Shown piece by piece: positions 24,054 through 32,938 of a stretch of DNA of 58,048 bases. Under the pieces are notes generated by a model. It made no database searches and had not been told where the DNA came from. It saw nothing but the letters and a program-made list of their open reading frames with translations. This stretch comes from Nitrospirota bacterium. Its GTDB lineage: Bacteria; Nitrospirota; Thermodesulfovibrionia; Thermodesulfovibrionales; JdFR-86. Each line of letters opens with the position of its first letter. Positions within the stretch are counted from its first letter, which is position 1. The stretch spans positions 1 through 58,048 of the forward strand of contig JACQZC010000053.1 of assembly GCA_016207905.1 (NCBI GenBank), read 5' to 3'. Position numbers and translations under genes: made by a program.

Positions 24054-24710
24054 ATGGATGATAAAAGGCGTCATAAAAGATTCACCGTAGAAGGCATACA
24101 CGGCAACATGCTTTTTATCTCCGATATTCACATCATAAACATATCTCTTGGCGGTGCGGCTATCGAGACCAGCAGGAGGCTTCGGATTGGCACCGAATAT
24201 ACGATTAAGCTGGATGACAAAGGCAGAAGTATTTCCTTTAAAGGACTTGTTGTGTGGGCTGTTCTTAAAGAAGGTAAAAAGTCCGCCCACGGCGAGGTTA
24301 TTCCTGTATACAGGGCAGGGATAGAATTCAGAACCATTGTAAGCGAAAAATTAGAAGAACTCGTTACCTTCATAGATGGCCACAAGAAGGCAGATGAGGG
24401 CAGGCTGAAAGGTCTAAGATTCAAGATTCATGGTCCCGAGAGGGCAGTGTTAGATTATATTTATTCTTACACTGTCAAAAAACTCAGTCTGGGAGGAATG
24501 CTTATCGAGTCAAGCGACGAATTTAAATTAGATGAAACCTATTCTATGGAGATATTTCTTCCACATGATAAGGCAATCAGGTTCTCAGGCAGGATTGCCC
24601 ATTGTCAGCTGGCTGAAGGGCTTCCAATCCACTATGACATTGGAATAGAATTCACTGAATTGAAGGAGGAAGACAAGTCAAGCCTCGAGGAGTTCATCAA
24701 ATCTATCTAA
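24054..24710 (+). CDS. Tandem PilZ domain protein
   Basis: A 218-residue protein with two PilZ domains (about 4-105 and 115-215). The first has RRHKRF (RxxxR) and NISLGGAAIE, a full c-di-GMP signature. The second keeps KLSLGGMLIE but lacks an obvious RxxxR at its start (GLRFKIHG), so it may be structural. A YcgR-like output function is possible, though no flagellar genes are present. A plausible promoter (TTGACA near 23979) precedes it. It converges on mazG. Confidence 0.88.
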   Translation: MDDKRRHKRFTVEGIHGNMLFISDIHIINISLGGAAIETSRRLRIGTEYTIKLDDKGRSISFKGLVVWAVLKEGKKSAHGEVIPVYRAGIEFRTIVSEKLEELVTFIDGHKKADEGRLKGLRFKIHGPERAVLDYIYSYTVKKLSLGGMLIESSDEFKLDETYSMEIFLPHDKAIRFSGRIAHCQLAEGLPIHYDIGIEFTELKEEDKSSLEEFIKSI

Positions 24711-24714
24711 CCCC

Positions 24715-25485
24715 CTATTTCGCTGGGGTTCGTAACCCCTTTGCCTCATCCCATAATTTGTCCATTTCCTTGAGCGTCAGAGCCTTAAGGGTCAAGCCTC
24801 GTTCGGCGGCTTTTTCTTCCATGAACCTAAACCTCAAGATGAATTTGCTTATAGTTTTTCTCAGGGCATCCTCGGGATTGATGCCAACAAACCGTGAGAT
24901 ATTAACGAGCATAAAGAAGATATCTCCCAACTCATCTTCTATCTCGGAGTGTTTTTTATTTTCGAGGGCGGATTTGAATTCCGAAAGCTCCTCATCCAAT
25001 TTTTTAAGGGCATCCTCTATATTTTCCCAGTCAAAGCCTACCTTCGAGGCTCTGTCCTGAAGCCTATGTGCCCGTAAAAGAGAAGGCAGTATCTCCGGCA
25101 CACCCTCAAGGATAGATTCCCTGAGCTTGCCTTCTGTTTTTTTCTGTTCTTCCCAGTGAGAGAGCACCTCCTCGGCAGTCTTATACTCTTTTTGTCCAAA
25201 CACATGTGGATGCCTTTTGACCATCTTGTCGCAGGTTCCTTTTATCACATCGTTGATGTCAAACTCGGATTTTTCCTTTGCAATCTGGCAATGAAAGACT
25301 ATTTGGAATAGGAGGTCGCCTAACTCCTCCTTAACCCTATCGGGATTTCCTTCATCTATAGCCTCGATAACCTCGTATGCCTCCTCGAGCAAAAAAGGCT
25401 TAAGGGACCCAGGGGTCTGCTCTTTATCCCACGGACAGCCTTGTCTCAGGGACTCCATGATATTTATAAGAGGCTCAATGCTCAT
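24715..25485 (-). CDS. mazG: Nucleoside triphosphate pyrophosphohydrolase MazG
   Basis: A two-domain MazG of about 256 residues that hydrolyses NTPs to NMP and pyrophosphate. The first domain has LRQGCPWDKEQTPGSLKPFLLEE and EELGDLLFQIVFH (the EExxE/ExxD metal motif). The second has KKLDEELSEFKSAL and EDELGDIFFMLVNISRF. ATG 25485 overlaps the end of the CinA-like gene (ATG within its last codons); the TTG at 25491 is a less likely start. Confidence 0.95.
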   Translation of the reverse strand: MSIEPLINIMESLRQGCPWDKEQTPGSLKPFLLEEAYEVIEAIDEGNPDRVKEELGDLLFQIVFHCQIAKEKSEFDINDVIKGTCDKMVKRHPHVFGQKEYKTAEEVLSHWEEQKKTEGKLRESILEGVPEILPSLLRAHRLQDRASKVGFDWENIEDALKKLDEELSEFKSALENKKHSEIEDELGDIFFMLVNISRFVGINPEDALRKTISKFILRFRFMEEKAAERGLTLKALTLKEMDKLWDEAKGLRTPAK

Positions 25486-26206
25486 TGACAACTATCTCAT
25501 GGGGAAGAATCTTAAGCAGGGACCTATAAGCCTGAAGCAGGGATTTTCTGTTTTTGGATTCGAGCGTGATTTTAACCTTATACCCCGATGCCTCTACATC
25601 AGGATATGAGCCTATTGAAACATCAGGGAAACCAGACACTATCCTTTCGAGATGAGGTGCTATAAAGCACTCCTCATCATTTACATAGAGGTTTTTCAGA
25701 TGGAATGGCTTTAATGAACGGAAGCGGTCTTTTATCAGGGAGAACTTCCTTCTTAGAAACCGTGGGATTCCCGGAAATATAAAAATATTTTTTAAAACTA
25801 AAACCGGGAAACCCATTCCTTTTTCTTTGATGACCTCAGTGCCTTCTGGAAGGTAAGCCATCTTTAGGACAGAGTTCTCTAAGGCTCTTCCCCTACATCG
25901 TGATTTAATAAGCCTCACGATGTGATTGTTCCTGTGGGTCTTAAGTCCGAATCCTTTTGCTATGCCCTCTATTGTGAGGTCGTCATGCGTTGGGCCAATT
26001 CCGCCTGAGGTAAAGACATAGTTATATTTTTTTGATGTAGACGAGACCTCCTTTGCTATAACATCTACATCATCGGGTATAACGGAGATAGATTTGACAT
26101 TCACGCCGAGTGCCCTCAACTCTCCGGCAAGATAATACGAGTTTGTATCCTTTATCTTGCCTGAAAGAATCTCGTCTCCGATTATGACGATTGCGGCAGT
26201 TTTCAC
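25475..26206 (-). CDS. CinA N-terminal (MoaB/MocF-like) domain protein
   Basis: A 243-residue protein with only the molybdopterin-binding-like N-terminal domain of CinA: AIVIIGDEILSGKIKDTNSYYLAGELRALG, VFTSGGIGPTHDDLTIEGIAKGFG and FPGIPRFLRRKF. The C-terminal NMN deamidase domain of full CinA is absent, so it is a short MocF/COG1058-type protein, possibly an ADP-ribose pyrophosphatase by family analogy. It sits between ftsK (10-base gap) and mazG (overlap). Confidence 0.88.
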   Translation of the reverse strand: MKTAAIVIIGDEILSGKIKDTNSYYLAGELRALGVNVKSISVIPDDVDVIAKEVSSTSKKYNYVFTSGGIGPTHDDLTIEGIAKGFGLKTHRNNHIVRLIKSRCRGRALENSVLKMAYLPEGTEVIKEKGMGFPVLVLKNIFIFPGIPRFLRRKFSLIKDRFRSLKPFHLKNLYVNDEECFIAPHLERIVSGFPDVSIGSYPDVEASGYKVKITLESKNRKSLLQAYRSLLKILPHEIVVNEH

Positions 26207-26216
26207 CTGTTTTTTG

Positions 26217-28313
26217 TTAAGGGAGGTGTCCTCTATGCCCCTTTCTTAAGAAGTCTCGGGGTTTCCCTGCACCTTTCATAGGTCCTACGAGTCCGTCTTC
26301 TTCCATAAGCTCCATGATTCTTGCGGCTCTGTTATAGCCTACCTTGAACCTTCTTTGTATGGAGGATATCGAGACCTCGCCTACTGCCTCTGCGAAATCA
26401 AGTGCTCTCTGATATATCTCATCCCGCTCACCAGGGACCGTCTCTTTTTGCTCCTCAACTGTCTGAATTCCTTCAAAGAGACTATAATCGGGTCTCCCCT
26501 GTGCTTTTATGAAATCAGTGATAGCATTAATCTCAGAGCCCTGAATGAATGCGCCATGGATTCGTATTGTTCTTGCACCGGGAAGCATGAAGAGCATGTC
26601 TCCATTGCCTATGAGCTGTTCTGCTCCGTGGCTATCGAGGATTGTTCTTGAGTCTATTTTAGAGCTTACCTGAAACGATACCCTCGCAGGAAAATTCGCC
26701 TTTATGACCCCTGTTATTACATCCACAGAGGGTCTCTGGGTAGCCACAATCAGATGTATCCCCGATGCCCTTGCCATCTGTGCAAGCCTTGCGATGGAGT
26801 CCTCCACGACTACTGCCGATGTAAACATGAGGTCAGCCAGCTCGTCTATGAAGACCACAATGTAGGGCAATCTCTCCTCCTCTGAAACATGTGCATTAAA
26901 GCCCTCTATGTTTCTTGCTCCTTTCTCTGCGATAAGCCTGTATCTTCTGTCCATCTCGAACACTGTTTTTTTGAGGGCATCTGCTGCCTCCTTTGGACTT
27001 GTCACCACAGGCATGACAAGATGGGGTATATCCTCGTATGCCGAAAGCTCAAGGAGTTTCGGGTCTATAAGCAGTAATTTGACCTCGGCAGGCGATGCCT
27101 TATAAAGGATGCTCATTACCATTGCGTTTATGGAAACGCTTTTTCCAGAGCCTGTAGCGCCTGCCACAAGAAGATGTGGCATCTTAAGAAGGTCGGCAAC
27201 AGCTGGGTTTCCGAATATATCCTTCCCTAATGCGAGGGTCAGGGCAGAGGGACTTCTCCTGAACGCCTCCGAAGATATGATTTCCCTAAGTGAGACTGTC
27301 TCTCTGTATCTGTTTGGAACCTCTATCCCTATGGTTGCTTTTCCGGGTATGGGTGCAATCCTTACGCTTCTTGCCTTAAGACCCAATGCAAGGTCATCTG
27401 AAAGGGATACTACCCTGTTTATCTTAACCCCTGGTGCAGGCTCAAACTCATACATCGTAACCACAGGCCCGATATGCACCTGTGTAACCTTACCCTCTAC
27501 CTGAAAATCTCCAAGTCTCTTCTCGAGCAATACAGTGTCCGATATGGTCTCATCCTTTGTGGGTCTGAGCCCTGTGTCTTCATGAAGAACAAGCAGTTCT
27601 ATAGAAGGCAGTTCATAGCCTGATTTTTTTAGTCGTGGCAGATATTTCTTCTCAAGCTCCTCTTGTTCTTCGGCATAGGAAAATCCTTCTTCTTCCTCTA
27701 ATCGAGGCGGTAAAGAAGAAGGCATTGTAAAGACCTCTGGCTCATACCGTCTGCTTATATATTCCTCCTCTGGAACTTCTGGTTTCTCTTTGTCTTCTGT
27801 TTTTAGCCTGAATAAAGCATCGATAAATGACTCTGGACTCACGAGTATGAGCGAGGCAAGCACAAAGGCGATTGACAGGATGTATGCACCTACTATGGAA
27901 AGTAACGAACTAAAGGCGTTTCCTAATGCAGTTCCGATAATGCCTGCATTTAACTCGATGTCAAACGAATCTGCCATCAGTCCTGACAGAGTTGAAAACG
28001 AAAAGATAAAAAGCACTGCTCCTACTAAATTTATCCTACTCCTTTCCCTTAAGAGTAGCCCCTTTATCCCGTAAACACAGAGAAAAAGCGGTATGCTATA
28101 GGCAGAAACTCCGATGAGGCTCATAAGGGCATCTGATATGTAAGCGCCTGCTATTCCGCCAAGATTTTGAGCAGGCTCAGAGGTATATGTAAGTAGAGAT
28201 GGGTCCCATTTAGAATAGCTGAGGAGACTCAGTCCAAGGTATACACTGCCTAAAACAGTTATGATGCCAACTGCCCTTTTGCCTTTTGTGCCTGCCTTAC
28301 TTACCATAACCAC
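26217..28313 (-). CDS. ftsK: DNA translocase FtsK/SpoIIIE
   Basis: A 698-residue FtsK with a short linker. Four hydrophobic segments lie in the first ~175 residues, followed by an acidic linker and the motor domain with LVAGATGSGKSVSINAM (Walker A) and LLLIDPKLLELSAYEDIPHL. IVVFIDELADLMFT is Walker B, followed by ATQRPSVDVITGVIKANFPARVSFQV. The C-terminal winged-helix gamma domain (SSIQRRFKVGYNRAARIMELMEEDGLVG) binds KOPS-type sites. The start is GTG 28313 or ATG 28307; both lie inside the end of uppP, so translation is coupled. Confidence 0.96.
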   Translation of the reverse strand: MVMVSKAGTKGKRAVGIITVLGSVYLGLSLLSYSKWDPSLLTYTSEPAQNLGGIAGAYISDALMSLIGVSAYSIPLFLCVYGIKGLLLRERSRINLVGAVLFIFSFSTLSGLMADSFDIELNAGIIGTALGNAFSSLLSIVGAYILSIAFVLASLILVSPESFIDALFRLKTEDKEKPEVPEEEYISRRYEPEVFTMPSSLPPRLEEEEGFSYAEEQEELEKKYLPRLKKSGYELPSIELLVLHEDTGLRPTKDETISDTVLLEKRLGDFQVEGKVTQVHIGPVVTMYEFEPAPGVKINRVVSLSDDLALGLKARSVRIAPIPGKATIGIEVPNRYRETVSLREIISSEAFRRSPSALTLALGKDIFGNPAVADLLKMPHLLVAGATGSGKSVSINAMVMSILYKASPAEVKLLLIDPKLLELSAYEDIPHLVMPVVTSPKEAADALKKTVFEMDRRYRLIAEKGARNIEGFNAHVSEEERLPYIVVFIDELADLMFTSAVVVEDSIARLAQMARASGIHLIVATQRPSVDVITGVIKANFPARVSFQVSSKIDSRTILDSHGAEQLIGNGDMLFMLPGARTIRIHGAFIQGSEINAITDFIKAQGRPDYSLFEGIQTVEEQKETVPGERDEIYQRALDFAEAVGEVSISSIQRRFKVGYNRAARIMELMEEDGLVGPMKGAGKPRDFLRKGHRGHLP

Positions 28314-29076
28314 TGCCTGTAAATCCCCACCACATGATTATAACAGCAAGTGCAATCCTATAGTAAACAAATACATTTAGAGGATGTCTCCTTAGATAAC
28401 CAAGTAGAAATTTTATTGCAAAGATACCTGCTATAGAAGAGGCGAGAAAGCCTGATACAAAGACTCCGAGGTCATAATCTTCGGGATGGCTCATAAGTCT
28501 GCTTCCCTCAAGGACTGATGCACCAGCGACAATTGGTATTGAAAGGAGGAAGGAAAACCTTGCAGAGTCCTGTCTTTTCAATCCCATCATAAGTGCGGCT
28601 GATATTGTAATGCCTGAGCGTGAGACACCCGGGACAAGGGCAATTGCCTGGGCAATTCCTATGAATAGGACCTCAGAGAGTGTCAGGGTCTGCATGTCTC
28701 TTAGCTTTTGAAATCTCTCTGAGGCAAGCATCACCAATCCAAAGACTATAAGAGCTGAGGCTACTATAAACGGACTTCTGAGGGACCCACTAACGAAGTC
28801 CTCTCCGAGGAAACCTGCCAGTCCAGCAGGCAATGTGCCAATAGCAATAAAAAGGGCAAGCCTTTTATTTTCCTTAATGATATTGGCTATATCCTTTGAG
28901 AAGCATATGAGGAGGCTTGTAAGCGTGCCTGCATGAAGTGCCACATCGAATGAAAGGGTGCTTAACTCTCCATTCCAGCCGAAAAACCATCTCATGAGTA
29001 TCAGGTGGGCTGTAGAGCTAACAGGAAGAAACTCTGTGGCGCCCTGAATAATTCCGAGTATGGCTGGCTTAAGCAT
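28297..29076 (-). CDS. uppP: Undecaprenyl-diphosphatase UppP (BacA)
   Basis: A 259-residue multi-pass membrane enzyme that recycles undecaprenyl diphosphate to the monophosphate for peptidoglycan and O-antigen synthesis. Diagnostic motifs: GIIQGATEFLPVSSTAHLIL near the N-terminus and LVPGVSRSGITISAALMMGL in the middle, containing the catalytic Glu, His and Arg residues. About seven or eight helices. It leads a uppP-ftsK-cinA-mazG transcript on the minus strand. Confidence 0.96.
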   Translation of the reverse strand: MLKPAILGIIQGATEFLPVSSTAHLILMRWFFGWNGELSTLSFDVALHAGTLTSLLICFSKDIANIIKENKRLALFIAIGTLPAGLAGFLGEDFVSGSLRSPFIVASALIVFGLVMLASERFQKLRDMQTLTLSEVLFIGIAQAIALVPGVSRSGITISAALMMGLKRQDSARFSFLLSIPIVAGASVLEGSRLMSHPEDYDLGVFVSGFLASSIAGIFAIKFLLGYLRRHPLNVFVYYRIALAVIIMWWGFTGSGYGK

Positions 29077-29149
29077 TCAATAATTATAACACGGGTGCAG
29101 ATTTGACATGGGTGTCGCAAACTATCTATCAAAGAAGTTTTTTGGGAGG

Positions 29150-29176
29150 AAACAAAGGGGGGCTTAACGCCCCCCA
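29150..29176 (-). terminator. Terminator of the cold-shock gene
   Basis: On the minus strand GGGGGGCG and GCCCCCC (29157-29175) form a hairpin followed by TTTGTTT, just after the csp stop codon. Confidence 0.65.
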
Positions 29177-29185
29177 GAAAGGTCT

Positions 29186-29392
29186 TTATTGAACCTTTAC
29201 TACATTTGCGGCTTTTGGTCCGCGTTCTCCACTTACGACTTCAAACTGAACCCTATCGCCTTCGATAAGGGTCTTGAAGCCATCTGTCTTGATAGCAGAA
29301 TAGTGGACAAATACATCAGTGCCGTCGTCCTGCTGTATAAATCCAAAGCCTTTGTTTTCGTTGAACCATTTCACTTTTCCTTCAACTACCAT
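29186..29392 (-). CDS. Cold-shock domain protein
   Basis: A 68-residue CspA-family OB-fold RNA chaperone. RNP-1 (NKGFGFI) and RNP-2 (DVFVHYSAI) are intact, and it ends [14 protein letters not shown] 29392 is preceded by AAGGAGG and is chosen over the open frame from 29431, which reads through the ribosome site. The upstream region has TTGACA (29489-29484 on the minus strand) at about 95 bases, so the untranslated leader is short compared with E. coli cspA. Confidence 0.95.
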   Translation of the reverse strand: MVVEGKVKWFNENKGFGFIQQDDGTDVFVHYSAIKTDGFKTLIEGDRVQFEVVSGERGPKAANVVKVQ

Positions 29393-29534
29393 AACTACAA
29401 AAATCCTCCTTTTTTCCTTCCGGGAAAACAAAATCCAACCTGTAAAACAAGTTGTTATATAACTAACACACCACTTCTCGTGTTGTCAAGCAATATGTAT
29501 GGGTTCAACATATATGAGACAACCCTCCCCTTCA

Positions 29535-29595
29535 TCCCCTCCCTTCATGGAGGGGAATTATTTTTTTATAGGGGGACTTTGTCCCCCTATCCCTA
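29535..29595 (+). terminator. Two adjacent GC-rich hairpins in the csp-neuB gap
   Basis: CCCTCC(CTTCAT)GGAGGGG followed by an AATTATTTTTTT tail (about 29540-29570) looks like a plus-strand rho-independent terminator. A second stem TAGGGGGACTTTGTCCCCCTA (about 29569-29589) follows at once. No plus-strand gene ends nearby, so a small RNA or a lost gene may be served. Confidence 0.5.
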
Positions 29596-29680
29596 TTCTG
29601 TGAAGAAGATTCTTTATTTCTGCCTCATATGTATCTGAACTTAATCAGGGCTCAAATGGGTTGGTTAATGCAGGATTTGG

Positions 29681-29710
29681 TTGACAGTGAAAAACCTTTC
29701 TATATATAAT
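29681..29710 (+). promoter_or_regulatory. Predicted promoter of the sugar-acid operon
   Basis: TTGACA (29681-29686), an 18-base spacer and a perfect TATAAT (29705-29710), followed by GGAGGAGG before the NeuB-like start at 29745. Confidence 0.75.
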
Positions 29711-29744
29711 ATAAAATATTTTAAAAACTGGAGGAGGCATAAAA

Positions 29745-30614
29745 ATGTCGCCTGTTGTAAAAATAGGAGAAAAAAATGTTGGCGACGGCAACCCCTGCTA
29801 TATATGCGCAGAGATAGGCATAAACCATAATGGCTCTGTAGATATAGCCAAGCAACTTATAGATGTGGCAGTAACTGCCGGCTGTGATGCAGTTAAGTTC
29901 CAGAAACGCACAATTGAGGTAGTTTACTCGGCTGAAGAGCTTGCAAAGCCAAGAGAAAACCCTTTCGGAACTACAAACGGCGACTTAAAAAGAGGGCTTG
30001 AATTCGGGTATGAAGACTACACAGAGATAGACAGATACTGCAAAGAAAAGGGCATCCAGTGGTTTGCATCCTGCTGGGATGAAGGCTCTGTTGATTTCAT
30101 AGAGCAATTCAGCCCCCCATGTTATAAGATTGCCTCTGCCTGCCTTACAGACGACAACCTCCTCAGACACAATAGGAGGTATGGCAGACCCATCATCCTT
30201 TCCACTGGAATGAGCACAATGCAGCAGGTAGGGCATGCGGTTAAGGTGCTGGGAAGAGAGGAACTGATACTACTTCACTGCACAAGCACATATCCATCAA
30301 AGCCTTCAGAGCTGAATCTCGCTGGCATAGCGACCTTGAGGGAGAGGTTCGGGACTCCAGTGGGATATTCCGGGCATGAGGTAGGTCTGGCAACCACTTA
30401 CGCAGCAGTAGTTCTTGGGGCATGCATGGTTGAAAGGCATATAACCCTTGACAGGGCAATGTGGGGAAGCGACCAGGCAGCCTCTGTAGAGCCTCAGGGT
30501 CTACAGAGGCTCGTAAGAGATATAAGGGAATATCAGGTCGCAAGGGGTGATGGCATTATCAGGGTCTATGAAAGCGAAGAGCCTATCATACAGAAGCTCA
30601 GGCGGGTTGGGTGA
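29745..30614 (+). CDS. NeuB-like sialic/nonulosonic acid synthase, without SAF domain
   Basis: A 289-residue TIM-barrel enzyme of the NeuB family, which condenses phosphoenolpyruvate with a hexosamine-type aldose to make a 2-keto-3-deoxy nonulosonic acid. Family motifs: YICAEIGINHNGS, CDAVKFQKRT, WFASCWDEGSVDF, YKIASA, ILSTGMST, LLHCTSTYPS and GYSGHEVG. VERHITLDRAMWGSDQAASVEP is near the C-terminus. The usual C-terminal antifreeze-like SAF domain is missing, so the enzyme is shorter than classic NeuB (about 340-350). The substrate may differ. First gene of an eight-gene operon; it overlaps the next by 4 bases. Confidence 0.88.
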   Translation: MSPVVKIGEKNVGDGNPCYICAEIGINHNGSVDIAKQLIDVAVTAGCDAVKFQKRTIEVVYSAEELAKPRENPFGTTNGDLKRGLEFGYEDYTEIDRYCKEKGIQWFASCWDEGSVDFIEQFSPPCYKIASACLTDDNLLRHNRRYGRPIILSTGMSTMQQVGHAVKVLGREELILLHCTSTYPSKPSELNLAGIATLRERFGTPVGYSGHEVGLATTYAAVVLGACMVERHITLDRAMWGSDQAASVEPQGLQRLVRDIREYQVARGDGIIRVYESEEPIIQKLRRVG

Positions 30615-31114
30615 TTAAGGCTGTTTTTCTGGACATAGACGGTGTCCTTACAGATGGGAAGGTTACGATAAATGCCTCAGGTGAGGAGGCAAAGACCATA
30701 TCTTACGATGACATAGATGCCATCTTTGAGCTCAAGAGATTGGGCATAAAGATAGGCTTTCTAACCGGTGAGGACAACCACTTCACGAGATATGTCAAAC
30801 GCAGATTCCTGCCTGATTTTTTTTCAGCCGGTTGCAAGGACAAACTGAATACATTTAAAACCCTGATAGCAGAGGCATCGCTAAATGCCTCAGAGGTCTG
30901 TTATGTGGGCGACTCTAAAAAAGACATCTCCCTACTTGAGTATCTTGAACACAGCTTTGCGCCCTCTAATGCCATTGTAGAGGCAAGAGCCGCTGCAAAG
31001 ACAACCCTAAGGGCAACACGGGGGGAAGGTGTGGTAAAAGAGATCTTAGAGCACATTAGCCACCCTCGCAGAGATAAAAGGAAAACCAATGGCAGAAAGA
31101 ATCGTATACTTTAA
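30611..31114 (+). CDS. KdsC-like HAD phosphatase
   Basis: A 167-residue HAD enzyme of the KdsC/NeuA-phosphatase type. FLDIDGVLTDGKV carries D8 and D10, LTGEDN is motif II, CKDKL the lysine and VGDSKKDI motif III. KdsC removes the 8-phosphate from Kdo-8-P, and homologues dephosphorylate nonulosonic acid 9-phosphates. Here it follows a NeuB-like synthase directly (GTG start overlapping its stop), so the synthase product is probably phosphorylated. The C-terminus is basic and overlaps the aminotransferase gene. Confidence 0.88.
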   Translation: MIKAVFLDIDGVLTDGKVTINASGEEAKTISYDDIDAIFELKRLGIKIGFLTGEDNHFTRYVKRRFLPDFFSAGCKDKLNTFKTLIAEASLNASEVCYVGDSKKDISLLEYLEHSFAPSNAIVEARAAAKTTLRATRGEGVVKEILEHISHPRRDKRKTNGRKNRIL

Positions 31115-32072
31115 CAGAGACTTTGTTCCTGAGACAGAAGCCAAAATATCCATCTACGATTCTGCCCTTATGTTTGGTGACATGGTCTTTGAGATGACCC
31201 GCTCCTTCAATAAGGTACAGTTCAAGCTCATAGAGCATTTACAGAGGCTTTATAACTCAGCCCGCTATATCCATATAGATATTCCAATGACAATTGAAGA
31301 GCTGAAGCAGGCATGTCTTGACACCATAGAAAGAAACGACCCTGTCTTTGAGCCTGATGACGAGCACCGCCTCATGATAAATGTGACAAGGGGAACGCTT
31401 TCAATATACAGAGATGTGTTGGGTGGGCATAAAGGCACAAACATTATTATAGCGGATTTTCCGCTCAGATGGACTGTCTCGGCGATGGGAAGGCTCTTCG
31501 ATGAAGGCATAGAGGCAGTTGTGCCAAGCCAGAGGACAATCCCCTCAAGGCTGCTTGAGCCAAAGGTAAAAAACAGAAGCAGGCTACATTACATGATGGC
31601 AAATATAGAGGTCTCAAAATACAAGGGGCAGAATGTATGGGCACTTCTCCTTGACACAGATGGCTTTGTCGCAGAGGGCACAGGGGCAAATTTCTTCATA
31701 GTCAAGGATAGCTCTCTTTTTACGCCTGAGCCAAGAAACATCCTTCGTGGCATAAGCAGGGCATATGTGATGGATGAGCTCGCAAAACAGTTGAATATTC
31801 CATGCCATGAGCGAAATATAGAGCTTTATGATGTCGTCACCGCAGATGAGGCATTCTTTACAGGAACACCGTTTTGCATGCTTCCGGTGTCAAGGATTAA
31901 CGGACTTACCATAGGCTCGGGAAAGATGGGACCTATTACTAAAATGCTTATGGAGAGGTGGAGCAGGAATGTCGGAATAGACATAATAGCCCAGATAAAA
32001 AAATGGGGCATTACCCCGGCTGAAGGCACTGCCCCCACGCCCTATGAATTTAGGGGAGGGGATAAGGATTAA
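31089..32072 (+). CDS. Class IV aminotransferase (IlvE/D-AAT fold)
   Basis: A 327-residue PLP enzyme of fold type IV. YDSALMFGDMVFEMTRSF near the N-terminus, the PLP lysine K161 in KVKNRSRLHYMMANIE and EGTGANFFIV are class signatures. Branched-chain or D-amino acid transaminases are the known members. Its place inside the sugar-acid operon, overlapping the phosphatase gene by 26 bases, suggests it either aminates a pathway keto-sugar or makes an amino acid donor for decoration. True sugar transaminases usually belong to the DegT/fold I family, so this is unusual. Confidence 0.85.
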   Translation: MAERIVYFNRDFVPETEAKISIYDSALMFGDMVFEMTRSFNKVQFKLIEHLQRLYNSARYIHIDIPMTIEELKQACLDTIERNDPVFEPDDEHRLMINVTRGTLSIYRDVLGGHKGTNIIIADFPLRWTVSAMGRLFDEGIEAVVPSQRTIPSRLLEPKVKNRSRLHYMMANIEVSKYKGQNVWALLLDTDGFVAEGTGANFFIVKDSSLFTPEPRNILRGISRAYVMDELAKQLNIPCHERNIELYDVVTADEAFFTGTPFCMLPVSRINGLTIGSGKMGPITKMLMERWSRNVGIDIIAQIKKWGITPAEGTAPTPYEFRGGDKD

Positions 32073-32095
32073 TAAAGCTATTCTTTAATACAGTA

Positions 32096-32938
32096 ATGAA
32101 TAACCCTATCGGCATAATGCAGGGCAGGCTTTTGCCACCAGTTCAGGGATTGATTCAGGCATTCCCTGAGGAGGAATGGGAAAAGGAATTTTCCTCAGCA
32201 TCGGAGCTTGGCATTGACTGCATAGAGTTTATCTTCGGGGGGGATAACCCCGAGAGCCATCCCCTCATGAATATTAAGGGCATTGAAAGGATTAACTCCC
32301 TTGAGAAACAGACCGGGGTAAGGGTGCTGTCTGTATGTGCGGATTATTTCATGGACTATCCGCTCCATAGGGGTGATGGCAGGAAGGCACTTGGGGTTTT
32401 GAATGCCCTTATCAGGAACTGTGGGATTCTGTCTGTAAAGGATATAATAATTCCATGTGTTGACCGCTCAGGTCTGAAAACATTAGAGGAGATAAGACAG
32501 CTTGAGGTCTCGCTTAAAAAGTCCTTTCCTTTAGCTGAAAAATTAGGAATCAATCTTACACTTGAGACCGACCTTCCACCAGAGGGATTTATAGGGCTTC
32601 TCCGCAGGTTTAGCTCCCCGAATATAAAGGTCAATTATGATATGGGCAATAGCGCCTCTCTTGGCTATGACCCGGAGGAAGAGCTTGACATATATGGCAG
32701 ATGGATAACTGATGTGCATATAAAGGACCGTACATATAAAGGAGGAAGTGTTCCTCTTGGGGAAGGCGATGTCAACTTTCATCTTGTCTTCAGCAAGCTC
32801 AAGAGGCTCGGCTTCTCAGGCATTTTTATTCTCCAGACAGCAAGGGGACAGACAGGCAGGGAGAAGGAGAAAATAAAGGATTATCTATCCTTTCTTAAAA
32901 GGTTCATAGGAGGCGGAAAAGGCTCTAAATGGAACTGA
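32096..32938 (+). CDS. Sugar phosphate isomerase/epimerase-like TIM barrel
   Basis: A 280-residue protein of the xylose-isomerase-like/AP endonuclease 2 superfamily. The barrel strands and metal ligands are suggested by GIDCIEFIFGG, LSVCADYF, IIIPCVDRSG, LTLETDLPP, VNYDMGNSA, DVHIKDR and PLGEGDVNF. Members interconvert ketoses and aldoses or epimerise sugars using a divalent metal. It starts 23 bases after the aminotransferase and overlaps the next gene by 10 bases. The substrate is unknown. Confidence 0.85.
   Translation: MNNPIGIMQGRLLPPVQGLIQAFPEEEWEKEFSSASELGIDCIEFIFGGDNPESHPLMNIKGIERINSLEKQTGVRVLSVCADYFMDYPLHRGDGRKALGVLNALIRNCGILSVKDIIIPCVDRSGLKTLEEIRQLEVSLKKSFPLAEKLGINLTLETDLPPEGFIGLLRRFSSPNIKVNYDMGNSASLGYDPEEELDIYGRWITDVHIKDRTYKGGSVPLGEGDVNFHLVFSKLKRLGFSGIFILQTARGQTGREKEKIKDYLSFLKRFIGGGKGSKWN

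Noticed and set aside
29393-29520. Long cold-shock 5' leader as in E. coli cspA
   Set aside because: The nearest promoter-like TTGACA is only about 95 bases upstream and no cold-box is recognisable.
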